64,000 nucleotides of DNA. Origin: Microvirga sp. GTDB taxonomy: Bacteria > Pseudomonadota > Alphaproteobacteria > Rhizobiales > Beijerinckiaceae. Shown here one piece after another: positions 43,217 through 51,642 of this stretch. The position numbers and the translations under genes were made by a program. The notes beneath the pieces are model-generated. The model was not told the origin of the DNA and ran no database searches. It saw only the letters and a list, made by a program, of their open reading frames with translations. Each line of letters begins with the position of its first letter. Within the stretch, counting starts at the first letter, position 1. The stretch lies in assembly GCA_029266525.1 (NCBI GenBank), contig JAQSWQ010000007.1, positions 1 through 64,000 of the forward strand, given 5' to 3'.

Positions 43217-44662
43217 TCACGCCGCGATCTTCACGTACTCGAAATCGCCCGGCTTGTTGTCGATGCCGACCTTGGGCGGCGCGATCCAGCCGGCGAATTT
43301 CGCGGGCTCGGTCTCGGGCTTCATCAGCGCCTCGATGAAGTCGCCGTCCTCCTTCGAGGGCAGCCACTGGTCTTTGCCTTTCTCCCACTCCGCTTCGCCG
43401 ATGGCCTCGCCCTCGGGCGAGACCTTCACATCCCTGAACTCGCCGATGTGGCGGTGGAAGGCGACGTGCGGCAGCTCCAGGCGGAACTTGACGCCGCTCT
43501 TCTCGATGATCTTGTTCCAGCGCTCGACGCCCTTGGCGCAGTCGGCGACGTAGTCGTCGCGCAGCCGCATGTTGAGCGCGGTCAGCGCCGGCTCGTCGAC
43601 GAGCTTCACCTCGCCGTCGATGAGCTTCGAGACCGGATAGGTCGCGCTCGTCAGACGATGGTCGTCGTCGATCTTGGTCTCCTGGAAGCGGCCCTTGAGG
43701 CCTGAGTTGTAGAAGTTCGCCGCATTGGTCGAGACCTCGGAGCCGAAGAGGTCGAGCGACAGCGTGAAGTGCAGGTTCATCTTCTTCTGGATGGTCGGAA
43801 GGTCGATGACCCCGAGCGAGCGCACCCGGTCCTTGTCGTAGGGATCCTCGACGCCCGCCGCCGTCATCGCCTCGCAGGTGCGCTGCAAGGTGCGGCCGAC
43901 GCCGGTCTCGCCGACGAACATGTGATGCGCCTCCTCGGTCAGCATGAACCGGCAGGTACGCGAGAGCGGATCGAAACCCGATTGCGCGAGCGATTCGAGC
44001 TGCATCTTGCCGTCGCGGTCGGTGAAGAAGGTGAACATGAAGAAGGAAAGCCAGTCCGGCGTCGCCTCGTTGAAGGCGCCGAGCATGCGCGGCGCGTCGG
44101 CGTCGCCGGAGCGGCGGCGCAGCAGGTCGTCGGCTTCCTCGCGCCCGTCGCGGCCGAAATACTTCTGCAGGAGATAGACCATCGCCCAGAGATGGCGGCC
44201 CTCCTCGACATTGACCTGGAAGAGGTTGCGCATGTCGTAGAGCGAGGGCGCGGTCTTGCCGAGATGGCGCTGCTGCTCGACCGAAGCCGGCTCAGTGTCG
44301 CCCTGGATAACGACGAGGCGGCGCAGCATGGCGCGGTATTCACCCGGCACCTCCTGCCAGGCCGGCTCGCCGAGGTGCTCGCCGAAATTGACGTTGCGGC
44401 CTTCCTCTTGGGGAGCGAGCAGGATGCCCCAGCGGTACTCGGGCATCTTCACGTAATCGAACTTCGCCCAGCCCTTCGGATCGACCGAGACTGCGGTGCG
44501 CAAGTAGACGAGCGACTCCTGGAAACCCTCCGGCCCCATGTCGTTCCACCAGTCGAGATAGCCCGGGTGCCAGCCCTCGAGCGCCTTAAGCACCTGCCGG
44601 TCCGAGCCGAGATTGACGTTGTTCGGGATCTTGGTGGTGTAGTCGACGTTCAGGCCGTCCAT
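43217..44662 (-). CDS. boxB: Benzoyl-CoA 2,3-epoxidase oxygenase component BoxB
   Basis: Di-iron oxygenase that converts benzoyl-CoA and O2 to 2,3-epoxybenzoyl-CoA; 481 residues, normal length. Carboxylate/His iron ligands are visible in NLFQVNVEEGRHLWAMVYLLQKYFG (about 145-170) and LTEEAHHMFVGETG (about 240). The N terminus MDGLNVDYTTKIPNNVNLG is typical of BoxB. Works with BoxA; the product is opened by BoxC. Confidence 0.95.
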   Translation of the reverse strand: MDGLNVDYTTKIPNNVNLGSDRQVLKALEGWHPGYLDWWNDMGPEGFQESLVYLRTAVSVDPKGWAKFDYVKMPEYRWGILLAPQEEGRNVNFGEHLGEPAWQEVPGEYRAMLRRLVVIQGDTEPASVEQQRHLGKTAPSLYDMRNLFQVNVEEGRHLWAMVYLLQKYFGRDGREEADDLLRRRSGDADAPRMLGAFNEATPDWLSFFMFTFFTDRDGKMQLESLAQSGFDPLSRTCRFMLTEEAHHMFVGETGVGRTLQRTCEAMTAAGVEDPYDKDRVRSLGVIDLPTIQKKMNLHFTLSLDLFGSEVSTNAANFYNSGLKGRFQETKIDDDHRLTSATYPVSKLIDGEVKLVDEPALTALNMRLRDDYVADCAKGVERWNKIIEKSGVKFRLELPHVAFHRHIGEFRDVKVSPEGEAIGEAEWEKGKDQWLPSKEDGDFIEALMKPETEPAKFAGWIAPPKVGIDNKPGDFEYVKIAA

Positions 44663-44689
44663 CGCTGCTTCCTCTCTTTTTCCGTCTCG

Positions 44690-44781
44690 GTCATCCCGGA
44701 CGGCCGCAGGCCGATCCGGGATCCATGGCGCAGGCGCCCGAGCTGGATCCCGGCTCTCCGCTTCGCTCCGGCCGGGATGAC
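44690..44781. repeat. 92-bp extragenic palindromic element, family A copy 2
   Basis: GTCATCCCGGACGGCCG... GGCCGGGATGAC, with an internal GATCCGGGATCC / GGATCCCGG dyad. Exactly the length of the copy at 6803-6894. Lies between boxC and boxB. Confidence 0.8.
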
Positions 44782-44795
44782 TCGGGGAGCGTGGC

Positions 44796-46478
44796 CTAAA
44801 CCCTCGTCATGTCGAACGCCGCCTTCTGGCCCGTGCCGTAGCGGCTCAGCGCGCCTTCGGGCCCGACCGCGTTCGGGCGCTGGAAGATCCAGTTCTGCCA
44901 GGCGGTGAGGCGGGCGAAGATCTTCGATTCCATGGTCTCCGGCCCGCCGAAGCGAAGGTTCGCTTCCATGCCGGTGAGCGCGTCGGGCGAGAAGCTCGAG
45001 CGCTCCTCGAGGAAGACGCGGACCTCGTCCTCCCAATCGATGTCGTCGAGGGCGAAGGTGACGAGGCCGAGATCGTCGGCGTCCTTGCCTTCGAGCGGCT
45101 TGCCGACAGCGGCTTTCGCGGCCTCGACCGAATCCGGCGTGCCGAGGAAGCGCGTCTGAAGGCGCGTGAGGCCGTTCGACATCGGGTAGGGGCCGAAGCT
45201 CGCCGCGCTCAAGGTCAGCGTCGCCGGCGGGCGATTGTCGCCCTCGAACTGGCCGATCAGCATGTAGGACCGGTCGGCTGCGAAGGCCAATTCGGCGAGC
45301 GTGCCGGCAAAGCACGAGCCCGGCTCGATCACGGCGACGAGGGTGCGGGAGGTGAGGTCGACCCGCTTCAAGACGCGCTTCCACAGATGCCGGATCTCGC
45401 GCGCGAGCCAATGCTGCTGGTTCTCGTCGATGAAGCGGTCGTGCTCCATCGCGAGCGCCGGATCGCCAAGCGTCTTGAACAGCAGGATCGCGGTGCCGGG
45501 CTCGTTGAGGCGCAGACACAGGATGGCGTCGTCGAGCTCGCGGGCGGCGCGCAGCATCCAGGTCTCGGCGCCTTCCGCGACGAGCGCATCCGGATCGGCC
45601 GGCGGCGTAGCGGCGGGGCCGTGCACGGTCAGCGTCGCTACGCGGGTCTCGCGGTCGATCTCGAGCTCGACCGCCGAATAGCGTACGCGGTCAGATCCGA
45701 TCTCGCGCTTCAACGGCGTGAGCGCGATGCCCTTCAGCCCCTCGGGACGGGTCGAGCGGGCGAGGAACTCGTCGACGCGCGCCTTGACCTTCTCCTCGAC
45801 GCGCGAGCGCGGCAGGACCTCGTCGACGAGCCGCCATTCGACCGCGCGGCGGCCCTTGATGCCTTCCTCGATGGTGCAGAAGACGTCGGCGTGGTCGCGG
45901 CGGACCTTGCGCTTGTCGGTGACCCGCGTCAGCCCGCCGGTGCCGGGGAGGACGGCGAGCAGCGGCACCTCCGGAAGGGCGACGGCGGAGGAGCCGTCGT
46001 CGACGAGCATGATATGATCGGCCGCGAGCGCGAGCTCGTAGCCGCCTCCGGCCGCGGTGCCGGTCACGACGCAGATGAATTTCTGGTCCGAGAACGCGGA
46101 AGCGTCCTCGATGTAGTTTCGGGTCTCGTTGGTGAACTTGCAAAAGTTCACCTTGTGCATGTGCGAGGCGCCGGCGAGCATGCGGATATTGGCGCCGGCA
46201 CAGAAGACGCGGTCCTTGCCGGAGCGCAGCACCACCACCTTGACCTCGGGATGCTCGAAGCGCAGGCGCTGGACGGCGTCGGCAAGCTCGATATCGACCG
46301 AAAGGTCGTAGGAGTTGAGCTTGAGCGGATAGCCCTCGAACAGGCCGCCGTCCTCGTCGACGTCGAGGATGAGCTGGGCGACCTCTCCCCGGACCTCGAG
46401 CTTCCAATGGCGGTAGCGCGTCGGGTCGGTCTGGAAGTCGACGAAGCCGTTCTTCGGCACGCCGTTGCCTTCGGCCAT
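44796..46478 (-). CDS. boxC: 2,3-epoxybenzoyl-CoA dihydrolase BoxC
   Basis: Ring-opening hydrolase that turns 2,3-epoxybenzoyl-CoA into 3,4-didehydroadipyl-CoA semialdehyde plus formate. 560 residues from the ATG at 46478, with GGGAGGAAC upstream. It has two crotonase-like parts; the first contains VVVLRSGKDRVFCAGANIRMLAGASHMHKVNFCKFTNETRNY and VTGTAAGGGYELALAADHIML, the second VAVIEPGSCFAGTLAELAFAADRSY. First gene of boxCBA(R); two operator-like sites lie directly ahead. Confidence 0.95.
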   Translation of the reverse strand: MAEGNGVPKNGFVDFQTDPTRYRHWKLEVRGEVAQLILDVDEDGGLFEGYPLKLNSYDLSVDIELADAVQRLRFEHPEVKVVVLRSGKDRVFCAGANIRMLAGASHMHKVNFCKFTNETRNYIEDASAFSDQKFICVVTGTAAGGGYELALAADHIMLVDDGSSAVALPEVPLLAVLPGTGGLTRVTDKRKVRRDHADVFCTIEEGIKGRRAVEWRLVDEVLPRSRVEEKVKARVDEFLARSTRPEGLKGIALTPLKREIGSDRVRYSAVELEIDRETRVATLTVHGPAATPPADPDALVAEGAETWMLRAARELDDAILCLRLNEPGTAILLFKTLGDPALAMEHDRFIDENQQHWLAREIRHLWKRVLKRVDLTSRTLVAVIEPGSCFAGTLAELAFAADRSYMLIGQFEGDNRPPATLTLSAASFGPYPMSNGLTRLQTRFLGTPDSVEAAKAAVGKPLEGKDADDLGLVTFALDDIDWEDEVRVFLEERSSFSPDALTGMEANLRFGGPETMESKIFARLTAWQNWIFQRPNAVGPEGALSRYGTGQKAAFDMTRV

Positions 46479-46494
46479 CCGTTCCTCCCGATCC

Positions 46495-46539
46495 GAATTA
46501 TAGTGCAGCTTTGCGCTCGTTAGCATGAACTATAATGCA
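46495..46539 (-). promoter_or_regulatory. Two 13-bp operator-like sites, 32 bp apart, ahead of boxC
   Basis: Read on the plus strand, GAATTATAGTGCA (46495-46507) and GAACTATAATGCA (46527-46539) agree at 11 of 13 positions and start 32 bp apart, about three helical turns. They lie 17-61 bp ahead of the boxC ATG and overlap the last codons of the DUF309 gene. A third copy is at 49712. TGCA is the core reported for BzdR/BoxR operators, so BoxR is the likely ligand (inference). Confidence 0.65.
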
Positions 46540-47073
46540 TGTTCCCGGCCGAGTCCAGCCCTCGACGATGCCGCGAAGCGGCCGCAGAAGCGCCTCGGCG
46601 GTCACCGGCAAGCGTTCCGGCCTCCGCTCCGGCCTCAGCTCCGGCTCCGTCCCGGCGAGCGCCCGGCGCAGTTCCGGCAGATCGACGCCCATCAGCCCGG
46701 CGCCTGCGCCGGCGGCGAGGCACTCCCCGATCAGCTCCTCGGCTTCCGCCAAGAGCCGCCGCGCCGCGTTGGCGCGGCCCATCCTCAGCTTGAGAGCGGC
46801 GTTGGCGATCTGGATGAGGGCGCGCAGGAACCGCCGCTCGCGCGAGTTCGGCGGGCAAGCGAGCCACACCGCCTCCCAAACCTCATGCGCCTCCCAGAAG
46901 AAGCCCTCCAGGCACAGCGCCGCGCCGTAGCGATAGGGCTGGTTGCCTTCCCAGGCGGCGGCGATCACGGGCCGCCGCACGAGGGCTTTCGCAGCCTCGA
47001 GCGGCGCACGGTCGGGCTCGGTTCCTGCACCCGGCACATGGGCCCTGCGGGGCAGAGCAAGCGGCGCGCTCAC
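46498..47073 (-). CDS. DUF309 domain protein
   Basis: 191 residues. GAALCLEGFFWEAHEVWEAVWLACPPNSRERRFLRALIQIANAALKLRMG is a complete DUF309 signature (EAHExWE). Its biochemical function is not known. The gene follows the alpha/beta hydrolase by four bases. Its last 14 codons coincide with the boxC operator pair, so the C-terminal tail TCIIVHANERKAAL may be constrained more by DNA function than by protein function. Confidence 0.8.
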   Translation of the reverse strand: MSAPLALPRRAHVPGAGTEPDRAPLEAAKALVRRPVIAAAWEGNQPYRYGAALCLEGFFWEAHEVWEAVWLACPPNSRERRFLRALIQIANAALKLRMGRANAARRLLAEAEELIGECLAAGAGAGLMGVDLPELRRALAGTEPELRPERRPERLPVTAEALLRPLRGIVEGWTRPGTCIIVHANERKAAL

Positions 47074-47077
47074 CGGG

Positions 47078-47902
47078 TCAAGCCGCCCGCTCCATCGCCG
47101 CTGCCTCGCCGTGCAGATCGAAGATGCGGCTCACGAAGGAACTCACCGCCTCCAGCGTCTCCGCGGGCTTGTCGCGGTAAGGGGCGTGGCCGCAGCCCGG
47201 CAGGAGCATCGCGTCGACCGGGCAATAACACTCTTCCTCGGCGACCCGGATCTGCCTGACGGTGCCGTACGGGTCGTCCTCACCCTGCAGGATCAAGATC
47301 GGCACGCGGATATAAGCGAGCGGCTCGACGATATCGAAGACGCTGCCGAAAGCCGGGTCGAGCCAGGCGTCGTTCCAGCCCCGGAACGCGTTGTCGACAT
47401 CAGCATGGTGGCGCGAAAGCTTCGCGCGCAGATCGCCGGCGTCGTAGCGCTCCTTCGCGTGCCGGATCTCCTGAAGCGAGAACTCCTCGACGAAGAAATG
47501 CGGGGCGAGCAGGGCAAGGCCTCGGATACGGTGGTCCTGGACGCTGCCGGCATAGATCGCCGCGATCGACGCCCCGTCCGAATGGCCGAGGAGCACGCCC
47601 CGGCGGAAACCGATGGCGTCGAGCAGCTTCGGCAGCACCTCGGTCGCTTCCTGGGTCATGTAGTCGAGCGGGCGCGGCAGGGACACGGGCGAGGAGCGTC
47701 CGTATCCCGCGCGGGAATAGACGAAGAAGCCGGCTTTCGTTCGCTCCGCCAACCGCTCGGGGAAGTCGCTCCAAAGCCCCGCCGCGCCAAGCCCCTCGTG
47801 CAGCATGACGATGGTCGGCGCCTCGTGCGGGCGCGGCCCGATCATGCGGTATTCGAGCTTCGCTCGGCCGACCTCGACAAAGCCTTCGTCCGGCAGTGCC
47901 AT
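47078..47902 (-). CDS. Alpha/beta-fold hydrolase of the box cluster
   Basis: 274 residues from the ATG at 47902, with GATGAGGAG upstream. Nucleophile Ser in LLGHSDGASIAAIYAG, acid Asp in ILQGEDDPYGTV and His in LPGCGHAPYRDKPAET give a complete triad. Hydrolases of this kind occur next to benzoate-CoA ligase and box genes in other Hyphomicrobiales. The substrate may be an ester or lactone derived from the epoxide, or an aromatic ester feeding benzoate; neither can be shown from sequence. Confidence 0.82.
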   Translation of the reverse strand: MALPDEGFVEVGRAKLEYRMIGPRPHEAPTIVMLHEGLGAAGLWSDFPERLAERTKAGFFVYSRAGYGRSSPVSLPRPLDYMTQEATEVLPKLLDAIGFRRGVLLGHSDGASIAAIYAGSVQDHRIRGLALLAPHFFVEEFSLQEIRHAKERYDAGDLRAKLSRHHADVDNAFRGWNDAWLDPAFGSVFDIVEPLAYIRVPILILQGEDDPYGTVRQIRVAEEECYCPVDAMLLPGCGHAPYRDKPAETLEAVSSFVSRIFDLHGEAAAMERAA

Positions 47903-47923
47903 CGAGTTCTCCTCATCTCCAAC

Positions 47924-48045
47924 GCCGTCATCCTCGGCCGGAGGCGTGAAACGCCGGAGAGCCGAGGACCTCAGGACGTTCGGGCGCCTAATCCCCACGA
48001 GGTCCTCGGGTCAACGCGCTTCGCGCTCCGCCCGAGGATGACGGC
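47924..48045. repeat. 122-bp extragenic inverted repeat
   Basis: GCCGTCATCCTCGG... CCGAGGATGACGGC outer arms and CCGAGGACCT...AGGTCCTCGG inner arms. It lies between the benzoate-CoA ligase stop and the hydrolase start and could terminate or attenuate the ligase transcript. Confidence 0.8.
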
Positions 48046-48053
48046 CGAGGGGG

Positions 48054-49598
48054 TTACGCTCCCGCCCGCAGCTTGAACCGCTGGATCTTCCCCGTGGCCG
48101 TCTTCGGCAAGCTCTCCACCACCTCGATCCAGCGCGGATATTTCCAGGGACCGATCGCGCCCTTGACGTGCTCCTTCAGCTCATCCGCGAGCCCGTCGCC
48201 GGCGACGGCGTCGGTCTTCAGCACGATATAGGCCTTCGGCTTCTCGAGGCCCTCCGCGTCGCGCGCCGGCACGACCGCGGCCTCGAGCACCGCGCCGTGG
48301 CTGATCAGGGCTGCCTCGACCTCGAAGGGCGAGACCCAGATGCCCGAGACCTTGAACATGTCGTCGGTGCGCCCGCAGCAGACGAAGCGCCCGTCTGCCT
48401 CGCGAATGTATTTGTCGCCGGTGCGGGTCCAGGCGCCCTCGAAGGTGCGGCGCGACTTCTCGCGCTGGTTCCAGTAGCCCTCGGCATGGGAGGGCCCGCG
48501 CACCAGCATCTCGCCGATCTCGCCGACCGCGACGTCGCGGCCCTCCTCGTCAACAACGCGCAGCTCGTAGCCCGGCACTGCGCGTCCGGAGGTGCCGTAG
48601 CGGATGTCGCCGGGAGCGTTGGTCAGGTAGATGTGCAGCATCTCGGTCGAGCCGGTGCCGTCGAGGATGTCGAGGCCGAACTTCCTCTTCCAGGCCAGCC
48701 CGACATGCTCCGGCAGCGCCTCGCCGGCCGAGACGCACAGGCGCAGCCGCTGCGAGCCGTTCGCGGGCGTGCAGTCCGGGTCGTTGAGGATCGCGGCATA
48801 GAGCGTCGGCACGCCGAAGAAGATCGTCGGCTGCTCGCGCTTCATGATCGCAAAGACCGATTTCGGCGTCGGACGCTCGTCGAGGAGCGCAGCCGCGGCG
48901 CCGACTGCCATGGGGAACGTCATGGCGTTGCCGAGCCCATAAGCGAAGAACAGCTTCGCGGCCGAGTAGACCACGTCGTCCCCGCGCATGCCGAGGACGC
49001 CCTGGCCGTAGAGCCGCGCGGTTTCCATCAGGCTCGAATGGACGTGCTTTGCGCCCTTCGGCATGCCGGTCGAGCCTGACGAGTAGAGCCAGAAGGCGAC
49101 CTCGTCGGCGGACGTGTCGGCTGGCTCGGCCGCGGGCTCGGCGTCGGCAAGGAGATCGGCGAGGCACGAATGCGGGCCGCCATTCTCGCCAGCGACCACG
49201 ATTGGAACCTTGCGCGCTGAAGCCGCGAGCGCCTCTTCGGCGACGGCCAGGAGAGCCCGCGACACCACGACGAGGCGCGCCCGCGAATCCTCGATCATGT
49301 AGCGGTATTGGTCGGCGCCAAGAAGCGTGTTGAGCGGCACCGGCACGATGCCGGCTCGGATTGCGCCCCAGAACACGACCGGGAAATCGACGGTGTCGAG
49401 CATCAGCATCACGACGCGGTGCTCGCGCTCGACCCCCAGCTCGGCGAGGGCCGGGCCCACCCGATGCACCCGATTCCGAAGCTCGTCATAGGTGAGCGAG
49501 CGGCACGGGTCCCGGAAGGCGGTCTTGCCCCCCCGCCCCTCCGCGACGTTACGGTCGACGAAATCGACGGCGGCATTGTAGCTGCGCGCCTCGGCCAT
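48054..49598 (-). CDS. Benzoate-CoA ligase
   Basis: Activates benzoate with ATP and CoA to benzoyl-CoA, the entry step to the Box pathway. 514 residues from the ATG at 49598, with CGGAGGAAGC upstream. The phosphate loop is FWLYSSGSTGMPKGAKHVHSS, ILDGTGSTEMLHIYLTN is diagnostic for benzoate-CoA ligases, TGDKYIREADGRFVCCGRTDDMFKVSGIWVSPFEVE is the hinge region, and PKTATGKIQRFKLR holds the catalytic Lys. Usual symbols are bclA or badA. An exact operator-like motif lies about 115 bp upstream. Confidence 0.94.
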   Translation of the reverse strand: MAEARSYNAAVDFVDRNVAEGRGGKTAFRDPCRSLTYDELRNRVHRVGPALAELGVEREHRVVMLMLDTVDFPVVFWGAIRAGIVPVPLNTLLGADQYRYMIEDSRARLVVVSRALLAVAEEALAASARKVPIVVAGENGGPHSCLADLLADAEPAAEPADTSADEVAFWLYSSGSTGMPKGAKHVHSSLMETARLYGQGVLGMRGDDVVYSAAKLFFAYGLGNAMTFPMAVGAAAALLDERPTPKSVFAIMKREQPTIFFGVPTLYAAILNDPDCTPANGSQRLRLCVSAGEALPEHVGLAWKRKFGLDILDGTGSTEMLHIYLTNAPGDIRYGTSGRAVPGYELRVVDEEGRDVAVGEIGEMLVRGPSHAEGYWNQREKSRRTFEGAWTRTGDKYIREADGRFVCCGRTDDMFKVSGIWVSPFEVEAALISHGAVLEAAVVPARDAEGLEKPKAYIVLKTDAVAGDGLADELKEHVKGAIGPWKYPRWIEVVESLPKTATGKIQRFKLRAGA

Positions 49599-49679
49599 GC
49601 TTCCTCCGGGCCACTTCATCGCGGCCTAACCCGGTTCGGACGGAGCGGCAGTATATTTCCGCTTTGCCACCCCGCAACC

Positions 49680-49724
49680 TGCACCCAAGACCCAGGCGGA
49701 GGGTGTCCGCATGCACTATAGTTC
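49680..49724 (+). promoter_or_regulatory. Operator-like site (plus weak partner 32 bp away) between ligase and ABC operon
   Basis: TGCACTATAGTTC (49712-49724) is the reverse complement of the boxC motif GAAYTATARTGCA. A weaker site TGCACCCAAGACC (49680-49692, 8 of 13) starts 32 bp before it in the same orientation. The region separates the ligase gene (-) from the ABC binding-protein gene (+), so both could respond to BoxR. Confidence 0.55.
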
Positions 49725-49818
49725 GTTTGCAAGCCGCGTGACAGCCGCGTGCGCTGACAATAGAGAATGGCTGAGAAGACGCGGATGTCGAGCCGCGCGG
49801 GCCGATCGGGAGAAAGCC

Positions 49819-50846
49819 ATGGGTTCCGTAAGCGCGCTCCGGCGGCGCGAGATCATCAAGCTCTTCGGCGCGGCAACGCTCGCCTCGCTCGGGCCGACAG
49901 GCGCGCTGGCGCAAGGCAAGACCGTGCGGCTCGGCGTGCTGCGGCTGGCCTCGGCCGGCCCGGTCTTCGTCGCGACCGAGAAGGGTTACTTCAGGGATGA
50001 GGGGCTCGCCGTCGAGCTCAAGTTCTTCGACGCCGCCCAGCCGATCGCGGTCGCGGTCACCTCCGGCGATGTGGACCTCGGCGTCACGGCCTTTACCGGC
50101 GGTCTCTTCAACCTTGCCGGGAAGGGCCAGATGAAGATCGTCGCGGCGCAGTCGCGCGAGGAGCCGGGCTTTCCGCTCATCGCCTATCTCGCCTCGAAGC
50201 AGGCACATGAGGCCGGCCTCAAGACGCTTGCCGATTTCCGCGGCAAGACGGTCGGCATCACCCAGATCGGCTCGTCGTTCCACTATTCGATGGCGCTGCT
50301 TGCGAAGAAACTCGGGTTCCCGCTAAGCGAGGTGCGTCTGCAGCCGCTGCAGTCGCTCTCGAATGTCTCGAGCGCGCTCATCGGCGGCTCGGTGCAGGCG
50401 GCGCTCCTGCCCGCGACCGTGTCGCAGCCATTGGTCGACAGGGGCGAAGCGGTGCGGCTTGGCTTCGTGGGCGATGAGACGCCCTGGCAGCTCGGCGCGC
50501 TCTTCGCCGCGACGCGGTGCAAACCGACCGCGACGCGGTCGCACGCTTCGTGCGCGCCTACCAGAAGGGCTGCCGCGACTACCACGACGTGCTCCTGAAA
50601 AAGGGCCCGAACGGCAAGCTCCAGCACGGGCCCGAGGCCCAGGAGCTGCTCCAGGCGATCAGCAAGCACGTAAACCAGCCCGTCGACGTGGTGACCCGCA
50701 GCCTCGCCTTCGTGGAGCGCGATGGGCGGCTGCTCCTGAACAGCGTCGCCGACCAGATCGAGTTCTACCAGTCGAGCGGCATGGTCGACAAAGGCTTCGG
50801 GGCGAAGGACATCGTGGACACCTCCTTCGTGCCCCCGATCACCTGA
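49819..50846 (+). pseudogene. ABC transporter substrate-binding protein (nitrate/taurine type), frameshifted
   Basis: Periplasmic NMT1/SsuA-like receptor. The ATG at 49819 follows GGGAGAAAG. The signal sequence is MGSVSALRRREIIKLFGAATLASLGPTGALAQ, then VRLGVLRLASAGPVFVATEKGYFRDEGLAVELKFF. The frame breaks near 50508-50517: after GALFAATR it runs into a Ser/Thr/Ala-rich shadow, while the family sequence continues in another frame (QTDRDAVARFVRAYQKGCRDY...). Adding one base to ACGCG/GTGCAA restores a single protein of about 343 residues. Either a real one-base deletion or a sequencing error; the intact neighbours favour the error or a very recent event. Confidence 0.8.
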
Positions 50847-50857
50847 GGTTCGTCCCG

Positions 50858-51631
50858 ATGCGCCTCGTGGTCGAGGGCGTGTGGCACGCATTCGGCGCGA
50901 CGGCGGTGCTGGAGGACATCTCGTTGACGGTCGACGCCAGCGAGGTGGTGGTGGTCATCGGACCGTCCGGCTGCGGCAAGAGCACGTTGCTCTCGATCGT
51001 CGGGGGGCTGCTGCAGCCCGTCGCCGGCACGGTGGCGATCGAGGGTGCGCCGCCCAAGGAATCGCTCAACCCGATCACCTTCGTGTTCCAGGATTTCGCC
51101 CTCCTGCCCTGGCGCTCGGTACGCGACAACGTGGCTTTCGCGCTCGAGCACCACGCGCTATCCCGCGCGGAGCGCGACCGGCTCGTGCACGACGCCCTTG
51201 CCCGCACCGGCCTTTCTGATTTCGCCGGCGCGCTGCCGAAGCAGCTCTCGGGCGGCATGCGCCAGCGGGTCGGCATCGCCCGTGCGCTCGCGGTCTCGCC
51301 TGCGGTGTGCCTGATGGACGAACCGCTCTCTGCGCTGGACGCGCAAACGCGGGAAATCCTCCTGGAGGATTTCCGCCTGATCTGGGAACGTGAGCGGGTC
51401 GCGACGGTCTACATCACCCACAACCTCGACGAGGCCCTGCGGCTCGCGGACCGCGTGGTCGTCCTCTCGCGCCGGCCGGGGCGGATCAAGGATGTGATCG
51501 CTGTGCCGATCCCGCGGCCTGAGCGCACGAGCGAAGCCGCCGCCCCGGAGCTGGCGCGCCTTCACAACCGCCTCTGGCGCCTCATCCGCGACGAGGCCAT
51601 CGCCGCCGATCGCGAGCTTGCCCTCCACTGA
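50858..51631 (+). CDS. ABC transporter ATPase (SsuB/NrtD/TauB type)
   Basis: 257 residues from the ATG at 50858. Walker [42 protein letters not shown] (the Q-loop form of the nitrate/sulfonate family), signature [18 protein letters not shown], Walker B VCLMDEPLSALDAQTRE and switch His in ITHNLDEAL. Follows the frameshifted receptor gene by 11 bases. Substrate unknown; aromatic acid is plausible from context. Confidence 0.9.
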   Translation: MRLVVEGVWHAFGATAVLEDISLTVDASEVVVVIGPSGCGKSTLLSIVGGLLQPVAGTVAIEGAPPKESLNPITFVFQDFALLPWRSVRDNVAFALEHHALSRAERDRLVHDALARTGLSDFAGALPKQLSGGMRQRVGIARALAVSPAVCLMDEPLSALDAQTREILLEDFRLIWERERVATVYITHNLDEALRLADRVVVLSRRPGRIKDVIAVPIPRPERTSEAAAPELARLHNRLWRLIRDEAIAADRELALH

Positions 51632-51642
51632 TCAGGTACGTC

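Noticed and set aside
50500-50520. Programmed frameshift in the receptor gene
   Set aside because: No slippery heptamer or downstream pseudoknot is evident, and periplasmic receptors have no known need for it; a plain indel or sequencing error is simpler.
50363-50857. Upstream extension of the ABC ATPase ORF
   Set aside because: It is an out-of-frame reading of the frameshifted receptor gene.
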